From: Branchipolynoe longqiensis | Lineage: Eukaryota > Annelida > Polychaeta > Phyllodocida > Polynoidae | NCBI GenBank assembly: GCA_030323885.1 | Contig: CM059190.1 | Span: 105,255,856 to 105,319,855, forward strand | Length of the DNA: 64,000 nucleotides | Direction of reading: 5' to 3' | Shown here: positions 54,235 to 63,935 of the stretch, piece by piece | How positions within the stretch are numbered: the first letter of the stretch is position 1 | Layout: every line of letters begins with the position of its first letter | Made by a program: the position numbers and the translations under genes | Notes under the pieces: model-generated | The model's database searches: none | What the model was told of the DNA's origin: nothing | What the model saw: the letters and a program-made list of their open reading frames with translations, nothing else

Positions 54235-54595
54235 CGGGCCGGTGCGCGTGCATTACGCTGCGGCGTCTGCGTTCTCCCACCCTCTGGCGGCGCCGGTGTC
54301 GTATGGGTGATCTGAGAGTGATAGTGACCTCTGCGGGGAGGTCAGGTCACGGGGTCAGGGCGGGGTGAGAGGGCGTGACCCCGGGCGGGTGTCGGGGTCA
54401 GCGTGGAGATGTGAAGATGTTGATTTGTAGCGGGTGGGTTGTGCACCCCGGGGGTAGATTCGGCACGTGCGTGCCACCTAGTGGTGGGGTGGTGGGCGTT
54501 AACCCCGCCCCACCCCAACATTCACGCCTGTTCAAATTACCCCAAGCGATATCTGACGACCTGATAGCGACATTTTCAGGGTCTGATATAATAAC
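54235..54595. other. GC-rich unique stretch, no gene recognised
   Basis: High CpG sequence (GGTGCGCGTGCATTACGCTG, CGGCGCCGGTGTCG). Could be a small CpG-rich island or unrecognised exon; no domain is visible. Confidence 0.35.
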
Positions 54596-54599
54596 GCCA

Positions 54600-54610
54600 C
54601 GGACACACAC

Positions 54611-54641
<31 letters not shown>

Positions 54642-54685
54642 GTCACACACACAGCCAGACACAGACAGACACACATAGACAGACA
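54600..54685. repeat. (CA)n / ACAGACAC repeat
   Basis: Dinucleotide-rich leader to the 38-bp array. Confidence 0.85.
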
Positions 54686-54957
54686 CAAGTCTCCCACGTA
54701 AATACAGGCAGTGCCACGTGGACAAGTCTCCCACGTACATATAGGCAGTTACACGTGGACAAGTCTCCCACATACACATAGGCAGTTCCATGTGGACAAG
54801 TCTCCCATGAACATATAGGCAGTTCCACGTGGACAAGTCTCCCATGTACATATAGGCTGTGGCACGTAGAAAAGTCTCCCATGTAAATATAGGCTATGCC
54901 ATGTGGACAAGTCTCCCACAAGTCTCCAATGTACATATAGGCAGTGCCACGTGGACA
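54686..54957. repeat. 38-bp minisatellite with CACGTG motif
   Basis: Seven units of GTCTCCCATGTACATATAGG plus CAGTTCCACGTGGACAA. About four keep the CACGTG palindrome intact; others have CATGTG or CACGTA. Confidence 0.9.
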
Positions 54958-54959
54958 AT

Positions 54960-55465
54960 ACTAATACAATACATTCCATGACAAAATCAATACTGGACGG
55001 ATGGTTCTGTGCAATATTAAAGTGGGCCTTGGCAGACTTCAAGCGGTTACCTGAGTTTGCCGCCAGGGGGGTGGGTGGGGGGGGGGGGCGCTAGGGGCGC
55101 CAGGCCGGATGCCCCCGTCACGATGGTGACAGCACTGCTCCTAGCGTTAGGAATAATCGATTTGGCGATAGATTGGATAATTGGGCGGGCACATTATTGA
55201 TAAAATCATTTTAGCCACACTGGGGCGTGCCGGGGCTGTGGTCTGGCCTGCCCCGGCCCCTGTCACCAGCAGAGGGTGGGCCCCCTTTTCTATTGTGAGC
55301 CCCCCCCACCCCCCCCCCCCCCCCCCCCCCCCAACACACACACGCACTCACCCCCACCACCCAGACGCACACCCACACATCCACTCTCTCGTCCAGGCCC
55401 TAATGGTGTGCAATTGGTCGCGCCATTGAAATGACTCCCGCTTTAAATATTGATGTGTTTATCGA
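54960..55465. other. No recognised gene; poly(C) of 24 bases at 55309-55332
   Basis: Unique-looking sequence with poly(G) near 55077 and poly(C) next to ACACACACGCAC. Confidence 0.45.
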
Positions 55466-55469
55466 TGGC

Positions 55470-55683
55470 TGTTTGTTTTTGGGGAGTTTTCAGTCGCTTG
55501 GTGCGCTGAAGGCTTCATATATGCAGCACTGTATGGGCACCGCTGCAAGCGGTCCCATGTGGTTGGGAGTTGGCTTCCGATGGGTAGTGGTCAGAGAAAT
55601 GGGGGGGGGGGGGAATAAGGAAAAAGGCAGCCGGCAGCCTAAGAGCCCAACCACAGCCCTCTGAGAGGGCTGGGGCAGGCTCG
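55470..55683 (-). mobile_element. Distal end of the LINE-C composite, copy 2, with empty MITE-1 site
   Basis: Complement of 34373-34545 plus the piece before 33683. At 55640-55642 the TAA (minus-strand TTA) marks where copy 1 holds MITE-1. Confidence 0.78.
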
Positions 55684-55912
55684 GTGGTTGGTGTAGTTTT
55701 ATGCCCCAGTAAGACCCTAGGCCATACCAGGACAGTGCTGACTTGTGATGTGCACTCATGGTGACTTTATAATGCTGCCCCACTGGGAAATCGGACCGCC
55801 GGCACCATGACCTGATGTCCCACACAGTCACATTATCCTGACACTGTGGCCTAGTCCCTGTCCTGACCTCATAACGCCAAGCGCCAAGCAGCAACAGGTA
55901 CCTATTTATAAG
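55684..55912 (-). mobile_element. SINE-A variant within the LINE-C 3' region, copy 2
   Basis: Same diagnostic variants as 33365-33650 (complements of AGGGTCTTACTGGGGC and TGAGGTCAGGACAGGGAC). No tRNA head. Confidence 0.82.
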
Positions 55913-56690
55913 TGATTCACCAGTATGCACAGTAAGTCCGAATAGAATTAGTTAGGCAGTTGGTGGGGTTACCTGTTAGTTGTTAGTGAAAATTAGTTGT
56001 TCGTTGGTAGTGGTGTCAAGTCAGGTATGGGGACGAGGTGGGGCCTGCAGGGACAGACAGCATTGGAGGTTGGGGACATCAATCCAATGGTGGTAGCCAG
56101 TCCTGATGGCAACTTGGGTAGAAGCAGGAAGGCCGACTGGATGGGGATGTTAGTTCTGACCAAGGTGTACCAGAGCCAGCTTATTGAATAAGTGTTCCGT
56201 ACTTGTTCCTTCTGTGTGGCGCGTTCCCAGAGTTTGGTGGTGGCTCGAGAAGCGGCGGTGGCAGTCAGTTTGGTGATGGAGGGAGGGATGGCTGTCTCCA
56301 TGTCTGCTCGGTTGGCACCAGCTAGAGTGGCACAGTCGGCCTGGTCATAACCATAGAGTCCTATATGGGAGTGGACCCATACCAGAACTGTGTTGAGGTG
56401 TGCCTGATGTCTGGTCGAGATTATAATCTGGATCATGTCGACAAGGGAGTGTCGGGCATTTGGGTGGGCGATCTCTTTGATGGCATTCAGAGAGTCGGTA
56501 GTGATGATGGCACTTGAGTGTTGGAGGTCTTCGAGGGCCAAGTGAATGGCGGCGAGCTCGGTATCGAGAGTGGAAGTATGTGGTGTTCTTTGTGTTGGAG
56601 AAGGGGATGAAGATTCCGGCTCCGACTCTACCTGATGTTGTGTTAAGGGAGCCATCAGTGTAGACCGTCTTAGCGAGGGGTTAGTCGCGT
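55913..56690 (-). pseudogene. LINE-C RNase H domain, copy 2
   Basis: Minus strand. One frame gives TVYTDGSLNTTSGRVGAGIF (first catalytic Asp) near 56665-56605. About one base of frameshift near 56580 moves to the frame with STLDTELAAIHLALEDL (catalytic Glu), IITTDSLNAIKEI (Asp), then WVHSHIGLYGYDQADCATLA (His and last Asp). The full DEDD-type set of an RNase HI fold is therefore present but not in one frame. The C-terminal part after SISWLWYTLVRTNIP is shortened by deletion compared with copy 1, and the copy starts close to the RNase H domain, so it is 5'-truncated. Confidence 0.85.
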
Positions 56691-56699
56691 ATTCCAGTG

Positions 56700-56965
56700 G
56701 AGCGGTGTGTGTGTGTGCGTGTGTGTGGACGGGTGATGGGAGGTGGGAGGGGGGGTGGGGAGGGGTGATTGGAGGGTGGGTGGGTGGGTGTAAAGGAGGA
56801 TTAAAGCAATTGCTCACGTTGCTTGATATTTATCAATGACGCGTGAGCGCCATTTGTAGAGTGGGTCGGCCGCTCTCCGCTAGTGGGCACTGGTGTCGCC
56901 TTCCGGCTGGCGGGATGGCCATTTGGCTCACTCCCTAGCACACCCTGCTCTGCAAAGCAGGATTT
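56700..56965. other. GT/G-rich then unique sequence
   Basis: (GT)n and GGGTGGGTGG at 56703-56795. An 8-bp stem, CCTGCTCT/GCAAAGCAGG, is near 56946. No gene seen. Confidence 0.45.
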
Positions 56966-56967
56966 GT

Positions 56968-57256
56968 GGTGTTTGTTTGCTGGAGTTTTATGTCCTAGCA
57001 ACGTATATGGTCATATCAGGATGGTTACTGAAATGTGACACTGTGCACTCACGGAGATTTTATAATGCTGCCCCATTGGGAGATGAGGCCGCTGGCAACA
57101 TGACCTGATATCCCACTCAGCCACATTATCCTGATACTGAGCTAACCAGTCCTCGCCCTATCAATTTGGTAAGTCATTGGTTTGACTCGGTCAGGTAACG
57201 CCAGACCTTTCGCACTGGAAATCAGTATTCTACCAATTCGGACACGGCGTCCAGTT
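56968..57256 (-). mobile_element. SINE-A with internal deletion
   Basis: Lacks the TAATGCCGAGCGCC...CGACAAG segment of the body. The head complement ends TTCGGACACGGCGTCCAG. Confidence 0.82.
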
Positions 57257-57269
57257 GAGTGTGAAATAC

Positions 57270-58075
57270 TATGAAAGAGAGTGAAAGAGAGTGTGAAAGT
57301 GTGTATGGTCTTGGGAGGAGGTATGTCCGGTTGTGAAAGTGTGTGAGTATGTGAATGTTTGCATATGAGTATGTGGTCTAGAGATACAGACCGTGACAGA
57401 TATAGAGAGATGCAGACAGTGACAGATGAAGAGATACAGGCAGTGACAGATGAAGAGACACAGGCAGTGACAGACAAAGAGAGATACCTGCAGTGATAGA
57501 TGAAGAGAGGAGATACAGTGACAGAGACAGATTGAGAGATACAGGCAGTGATAGACGAAGAGAGATACATACAATGACAGATTGAGAGATACAGACAGCG
57601 ATATACAAAGAGATAGAGACAGCAATAGATGAAGAGATAGCCACTGATAGACACCGAGATCTATACAGGCAGTGACAGACAGAGAGATGCAGACAATGAC
57701 AGTCAGAGAGATACAGACAATGTCAGACAGTGGTACAGACAGCGACCGATGGAGAGAGATGCAGACAGCAACATATGGAGTGATAGACAGCGACAGCTTG
57801 AGAGAGATACAATCATCAACAGACAGAAAGTGATACAGACAGTGACGTACGGAGAGGGATGCATACAGTGACAGGCGGAGAGAGATACAGAAATCAATAG
57901 GCGGAGAGAGATACAGAAATCAACAGATGGAGAGAGATACAGAAATCAACAGATGGAGAGAGATACAGAAATCAACAGACGGAGAGAGATACAGAAATCA
58001 ACAGACGGAGAGAGATACAGAAATCAACAGACGGAGAGAGATACAGAAATCAACAGACAATGACAGACATGGACA
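57270..58075. repeat. 22-25-bp minisatellite, GAGAGATACAGACAGTGACA
   Basis: Degenerate to about 57870, then about eight near-identical GGAGAGAGATACAGAAATCA plus ACAGA units to 58050, so this end expanded recently. Confidence 0.9.
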
Positions 58076-58079
58076 GAGA

Positions 58080-58420
58080 GAGAAGACATACTCAAACACA
58101 TACACAAGATCCCCAAACAACAATGCGTCCATTGGCCCATAATAGATCAGCGTGCAGTGACGAGCCGGTACAGTGTAAACACCTCAGTCCGCCGGAGCTG
58201 GATGCTGCCGGCCTCTGGTTGCTGCGTTCCCCGGCAGGGTGGCAGAGATCTGCTGCATGCTGAGCCGGGTGCGCCCGCTCCTACCACAGCCGGAGCGTGG
58301 CAGTGGCCGGCCGGGGTGACTAAGTGGGACGCGTGAGGCTGACCGCCGGGCTTCCCCAGTGTCGCCCCTCTGATTGCTATTGACGGACTCGTCAGGATTG
58401 GTCAGCCAGGGCTGCCCTGC
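58080..58420. other. GC-rich unique stretch, gene content unresolved
   Basis: Non-repetitive, CpG-rich. The minus-strand frame over 58184-58420 is not low-complexity but matches no family I know. Confidence 0.35.
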
Positions 58421-59350
58421 CCCTCCCCCCTCCTCCCTCCCCCAACGCCCTCCGTTTCCGTATCCGCCCCACCGTTTCCGTCTCCGCCCCTCCGTCCACG
58501 CCCCCTTCATCTCCGTGTATGTCTCTGCCCCCCCCCCACCCCCTCTCCCCCCCCCCCTGTCTCCGCCCCCTTCATCTCCGTGTATGTCTCTGCCCCCCCC
58601 CCCCCCGTCTCCACCCCCTTCATCTCTGTGTATGTCTCCGCCCCCTTCATCTCCATGTATGTCTCTGCCCCCTCCGTCTCCATCTATGCCCCCGTCCGTC
58701 TCCGTCTCCGCACCCTCTGTCTCCACCCTTCATCTCCGTGTATGTCTCCGCACCCCCCGTCTCCATCTATGCCCCCGTATATCTCCCGTCTCCGCACCCT
58801 CTGTCTCCACCCTTCATCTCCGTGTATGTCTCCGCCCCCTCCGTCTCCATCTATGCCCCCGTCCATCTCCGTCTCCGCACCCTCTGTCTCCACCCTTCAT
58901 CTCCGTGTATGTCTCCACCCCCCTCTGTCTCCATCCTATGCCCCCGTCCGTCTCCGCCGCCTCCGTCTCCGCCCCCCTTCATCTCCGTGTATGTCTCCGC
59001 CCCCTCCGTCTCCGCCCCTTCATCTCGGTGTATTTCTCCGCCCCCTCCGTCTCCATCTATACCACCCGTCCGTCTCCGTCTCCGTCTTCCGCACCCTCCG
59101 TCTCCACCCCCTCCATCTCCGTGTCTGTCACCATTCCCTCCATTTCTGCCCCTTCCGTCTCCACACCCTCCGTCTCCTTCTCCAGCACCCTCCTTCTCAG
59201 CCCCCCTCTGTCTCCGCTCCCTCCGTGTCCGTGTATCCGTCACCTCCGTCTCCACCTCCTCTGTCTCTGTATCATTCGTCTCCGCTTCCATCTCCTCCGT
59301 TTCCATCCGCTTCATCCCCTCCGTCTCCGTACCTCCGTCACCATCCTCCC
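58420..59350. repeat. 0.9-kb minisatellite, CCGTCTCC/TCATCTCCGTGTATG units
   Basis: Nested array: CGTCTCCG hexamer-like repeats inside longer CCCCCTTCATCTCCGTGTAT modules. Ser/Pro frames up to 449 codons are artefacts. Confidence 0.88.
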
Positions 59351-59379
59351 GCCCCCCCCCCCACCGTTCCCCGCGTCCT

Positions 59380-60005
59380 TGTCCCATCCCATCACCCCCC
59401 TTCCCCACCCCCTCTTCCTCCCTCAATCCTCACCTTCAACGCGCCCCCCTCACCCATCAATGTACACACGGGCGCGTGTGCGCACAGCTATCGACTCACG
59501 TGATGAGCACCTATCCTCCGCTTCCCTCCTTCCCTCACTCCTTCACGGTGACGTCATAACGTGTCGATACCCCTTTGCTAGGCGATTAGTGTCTGCTACT
59601 GCCCTGGCAGCACCCTGCACCTTCCTGGCCCCCGCCCTCTCCCCCAGCAGTAACATACTGCTACTAGTACTACTAGTACTAGCCATAGGGTCTAGTCTAC
59701 TGGAGGTGACAGTGAGGCGTTGACACTGACACTGACAGGTGACAGACCTCTCAGGTGGCGATATGACTATGAGTGAGGTGGGATTGGAGTGGTGGTGGTG
59801 GTGGGGTGCGGGTGGGGGTGTGGGTGGGGGTGGGGGTGGGGTAGGGCAACGGCGTTGGTGGACACATTGGAGGCGCCACCGTGTGGGGAGGAGGAGGCAG
59901 GGTGTGGGAGGATGTAGCTAATCATATTAGGCCTATCCTCCAGGGTGCTGCCCCTCTAGGAGTGCTGGCATGCCGCGCTGTCAATTAGGGACGCCCGGGG
60001 CCCTC
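59380..60005. other. No recognised gene
   Basis: Includes CTACTAGTACTACTAGTACTA-like palindromes at 59660 (as in the 44-kb region), a G-rich patch at 59785-59845 and an acceptor-like ATCCTCCAG at 59935. Confidence 0.4.
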
Positions 60006-60009
60006 AGGC

Positions 60010-61000
60010 CACCACCCTGATACACATAGGTGTGCATCATACACACGCACACACACACGCACACATGTACACTCACACTCCTGGAGCCCTCCGCGCGATA
60101 CACATAGGTGTGCATCATACACACGGACACACACACGCACACACGGACACTCACACTCCTGGAGCCCTCCGCGCGATACACATAGGTGTGCATCATACAC
60201 ACGGACACACACACGCACACACGGACACTCACACTCCTGGAGCCCTCCGCGCGATACACATAGGTGTGCATCATACACACGGACACACACACGCACACTC
60301 ACACTCCTGGAGCCCTCCGCGCGATACACATAGGTGTGCATCATACACACGGACACACACACGCACACACGGACACTCACACTCCTGGAGCCCTCCGCGC
60401 GATACACATAGGTGTGCATCATACACACGGACACACACACACGCACACACAGACACTCACACTCCTGGAGCCCTCCGCACGATACACATAGGTGTGCATC
60501 ATACACACGGACACACACACACGCACACTCACACTCCTGGAGCCCTCCGCGCGATACACATAGGTGTGCATCATACACACGGACACACACACGCACACAC
60601 GGACACTCACACTCCTGGAGCCCTCCGCGCGATACACATAGGTGTGCATCATACACACACACACGCACACACAGACACTCACACTCCTGGAGCCCTCCGC
60701 GCGATACACATAGGTGTGCATCATACACACGGACACACACACGCACACACGGACACTCACACTCCTGGAGCCCTCCGCGCGATACACATAGGTGTGCATC
60801 ATACACACAGACAGACACACACGCACACACGGACACTCACACTCCTGGAGCCCTCCGCACGATACACATAGGTGTGCATCATACACACGGACACACACAC
60901 GCACACACGGACACTCACACTCCTGGAGCCCTCCGCACGATACACATAGGTGTGCATCATACACACGGACAGACACACACGCACGCATGAACACTCGCAC
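60010..61000. repeat. 78-bp satellite, about 13 units
   Basis: Unit: CTCCTGGAGCCCTCCGCGCG, ATACACATAGGTGTGCATCA, then TACACACGGACACACACACG and CACACACGGACACTCACA. Period 78 bp (60078 to 60156), exactly 26 codons, so plus and minus frames of 228-283 codons stay open. Divergence lies mainly in the CA part; the GC-rich core is almost invariant. Confidence 0.93.
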
Positions 61001-61159
61001 TCCTGGGGCCCTCCTCCTCCTCTTCCTCTTCCCCCTCCCCTTCCTCCTCATCCTCCCCATTCCATTCCCCGTGCTCCCCCCCCCCCCCGCCCCCCGCCAC
61101 ACCACACCTGATGAATTATTTACACAACCTCAACTTACACTTACACTATCACTTCCAGG

Positions 61160-61463
61160 GAACCTGGGGGAAACTCTAAGGTCATATTAGAACAGGTACT
61201 GACTTGTGACAGTGCGTACTCATGGTGACTTTATGGTGCTGCCCCACTGGGAGACCAGCCCGCTCGCACCATGACCTGATTCCTCACTCAGTCACATTAT
61301 CCTGGTACTGAGATAACCAGTCCTTGCCCTATCCTAGTAATGCCGAGTGCCAAAAATGTAGCGACAAGTATCAATTTTGTAAGTCATTGGTTTGACTTGA
61401 CTAGGAATCGAACCTTGCGCATGAGAAGCCTGCGCTTTACCGACTCGGCCACCACGTCCTGTT
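61160..61463 (-). mobile_element. SINE-A, full length
   Basis: Head complement CGACTCGGCCACCACGTCC at about 61440-61458. The tail region is altered (GGGAACCTGGGGGAAACTC). Confidence 0.85.
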
Positions 61464-61464
61464 A

Positions 61465-61860
61465 GGGAGTACTGGGTGTGAAGAACCATGCGCCGATATG
61501 AACATGTTCCCTTTGTGTCCTTGGAGTTGGATACTCGAGGCTTTAAAACAACTAAGCCGCTTTATGTGGGGTGTTTTGCTGTCGCTTAATTAAAATAAAT
61601 AAAATGAAATCAATGAGTGTCGAAATTTCAGCTGAGAGCTTCAAGAGTGGGGATTATGTGTGGGTGAGTGAGTGTGTGGGTGGGTGAGTGAGTGTGTGAG
61701 TGTGTGAGTGAGGGTGGGTGAGAGAGTAAGTGAGTGTTCGTGTGTGTGTGCTGAGATGTGCTTTTCAGTGAGAGTGTGTGTGCAGGTGTGTGTATTTGCG
61801 TGTGTGTCTTAGGTGAGGGTGGGTGGGGGGCGAAAGGGGGGAGGGGTCTTTTTCAGCAGA
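61465..61860. other. Unassigned, with GTGAGTGAGT repeats at 61660-61810
   Basis: First 190 bp unique-looking; then GTGAGTGTGTGGGTG-type simple repeat. Confidence 0.5.
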
Positions 61861-61872
61861 AATAATTAACCA

Positions 61873-62129
61873 TAATGCTAGGATACCATATCCGGTATGT
61901 GAATGCGATTTGTGTGATCCCAAAAATACAACTACCCATGCATTTTCAGTCAGTCCATCCAATTTTGTATACGCATTCATGCCAATTGCGACATGGAGCG
62001 ATCCAGTTTGGCGTCCATGCAAATCACATCCGCTATCGGATATATGGGATCAAACTATTGTATTTACACGTTTTCCATTTTATGTCGCATTCACATACCA
62101 CATACCATGTATATGGAATCCCAGCTTTA
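61873..62129. mobile_element. Foldback element with GCATTC words (MITE-5), copy 2
   Basis: TAATGCTAGGATACC with GGTATGTGAATGCG at the left. CGCATTCACATACCACATAC and GGAATCCCAGCTTTA complement it at the right. 257 bp. Confidence 0.7.
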
Positions 62130-62249
62130 GCCGTCAGGGTTTTCTGGCCTGCCAAAATGAGCGTGACTGTGGGAATAGGTGAACAGTGGGACGGGAGGGG
62201 GGGGGGGGGGGTCAGGGGGGAGGGGGAGGGGCAACAGAGGTCCTCTCTC

Positions 62250-62537
62250 TTGAAGAGTTATACTGCCTGTCATGGATGAGTCTGAATAGACTTGTGTTCA
62301 CCATTAGACAGTTTGTCGATAGAAAGCCCGAACCTACACTTTTACCGACCCAAGGGATTTTTGACCTCCCACACCACATAGACATGGTATGAGAGCAACC
62401 GGCCTTTGATGACACTGTAAGTTCTACACAGCAGTGGAAATCCAAATTGGCAGAGGTGGGGGCACAGGGAATCGAACCACCAACCTTCAGATTAGGAGTC
62501 TGACCTAGAAAAAAGTCAGACACTCTAACCAGGCCCT
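62250..62537 (-). mobile_element. SINE-C
   Basis: Minus-strand copy ending at the head complement GACACTCTAACCAGGCCCTG. The B-box complement GGGAATCGAACCACCAACC is at about 62467. Confidence 0.83.
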
Positions 62538-62618
62538 GAAAAGGGTTCCTGGGTGAAGTGGTGCCGGTATAGCTTACTTATACTTATATTATACTTATAT
62601 TATACTCATACTTATGAC

Positions 62619-62818
62619 CAGACGGGATGGCTGAATGAGTTGAGTGCTCGCCTCCCGTTTTGACAGGTCGTTGAATTCGAACCCCTGAAAATAATTAATC
62701 ACCTCATCTCCATCTCCCTGGGTTCGAACTCTGGCTGAGTCAAACTAATCGACTTAAAAAATTATACTTGTCGCTACCTAGCCCGGTGTTCAGCATTACT
62801 AGGATAGGGCAATATGCA
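62619..62818 (+). mobile_element. SINE-A, 3'-truncated, with duplicated B-box region
   Basis: Head GACCAGACGGGATGGCTGAA. ATTCGAACCCCTGAAAAT is followed by a second GGGTTCGAACTCTGGC after about 35 bp. The body ends at GATAGGGCAATATGC. Confidence 0.78.
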
Positions 62819-62819
62819 G

Positions 62820-63065
62820 TGGAATGAGGAAGACCAATTGTCTGTGATTGAGATTTCCCCCTACTTAATCATATAATGTACCCCCCCTCCCCCAAATAAA
62901 AAGCAACAACAAAAACTAACCCTGTTACAGATCCAAATCCTCTACAACAAGTTTGCTGTTAAATCACCAAAAGATAACAATGGTGTCAAATATTACATTG
63001 TGGGGCGTGCCGTTTGTGAACTAGTTTGAGGTATGTGTGTTAGTGTGTGAGGGGTGTGTGTTAAG
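62820..63065. other. No recognisable feature
   Basis: Mixed sequence; nothing recognised. Confidence 0.4.
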
Positions 63066-63067
63066 GA

Positions 63068-63271
63068 AAGCTCTCGAGCACATTGATTTTTATCATCGGC
63101 TATTGGACGTAAAACATATGGTCATTCTGACATATTTCTTTAAAGGAAACCCGCTGCTGCCACATAGGCTACTCTTTCTGATAAACAGCAAGGGGACTTT
63201 TTTATGTACTTTCCCACAGACAGGACAGCACAGCGCATACCACAGCCTTTGATGAACCAGAACGTGTGGAC
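63068..63271 (-). mobile_element. SINE-B, head missing
   Basis: CTCGAGCACATTGATTTTTA to GATGAACCAGAACGTGTGG. Confidence 0.83.
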
Positions 63272-63297
63272 CATGTGTGTTAAGCCTGGCTGGTGTT

Positions 63298-63375
63298 TGC
63301 GCACATGCTCGGTGAAGTGTTGGTTAGACGGGCCCGCGCGCACATGCTCGGTGAAGTGTTGGTTGGACTGGCCCG
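63298..63375. repeat. Two-copy 39-bp tandem repeat
   Basis: CGCACATGCTCGGTGAAGTG, TTGGTTRGACKGGCCCGC twice, nearly identical. Confidence 0.88.
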
Positions 63376-63463
63376 CAGCCCTGAAACGCTGCAGATAAGC
63401 GTGGCGATGCCTGCTACTGCCAGACAGCCTCCACTTCCACAGATGCTGCCAGCCGGCTTATCC

Positions 63464-63478
63464 GTAACCATGGCAATC
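63464..63478. promoter_or_regulatory. Possible RFX X-box-like palindrome
   Basis: GTAACCATGGCAATC resembles the RFX consensus GTTRCCATGGYAAC. A single site without a nearby gene, so only a sequence resemblance. Confidence 0.2.
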
Positions 63479-63499
63479 AGAGCAATGCTCAACCTGACG

Positions 63500-63565
63500 C
63501 TAAGAGGGGTATGGGGTGCGGGGTGTGGGGTGGGGGGTGCGGGGTGCGGGGTGCGGGGTGTGGGG
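63500..63565. repeat. (GGGGTGC)n short array
   Basis: GGGGTGCGGGGTGTGGGGTG units. Confidence 0.85.
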
Positions 63566-63599
63566 GCCGTTGAGTTTGTAAGACGAACGCTGAGCACTT

Positions 63600-63935
63600 C
63601 TCTCCCCCTCTCCCCTCCACACCTCCTCCCCCCTTTCCCCTACCGCCCCTCCTTCCCCTCCCCTTCTCCCCGTCCCTCTCCTCCCCTATCCCCTTTGCTC
63701 CCCCCCCTCCCCTCTCTCCAAACCCCCGTCCCGCCTCTCATGTCCCCTCTCTCTCTCCCCTTCCCTCCTCCCCCTCTCCGTCTCCCCCTCACCCCCTCCT
63801 CCCATTCTCTTCTCCTCTCCCCTTCTCCCCTCCCCCCCCCCCCCTCTCCTAACCCCTACCCTACCCCCTGCCACTCCCGCTTCCCCTGCCACTCCCCCCC
63901 CCCCCCTTCCCTGGTTCCTTTGCTCCTCTGTGGGC
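63600..63935. repeat. Polypyrimidine tract with poly(C) runs
   Basis: CCCCTCTCC and CCTCCCC motifs, with runs of 13 C at about 63832 and 63894. Confidence 0.85.

Noticed and set aside
54686..54957. CRISPR-like regular repeats
   Set aside because: Units are contiguous without unique spacers, the context is eukaryotic and no cas genes exist. The same applies to the arrays at 7240-7890 and 60010-61000.
58374..59723. 449-codon Pro/Ser/Val frame with overlapping 346- and 307-codon frames
   Set aside because: Three overlapping frames on a CCGTCTCC array; not consistent with one coding frame.
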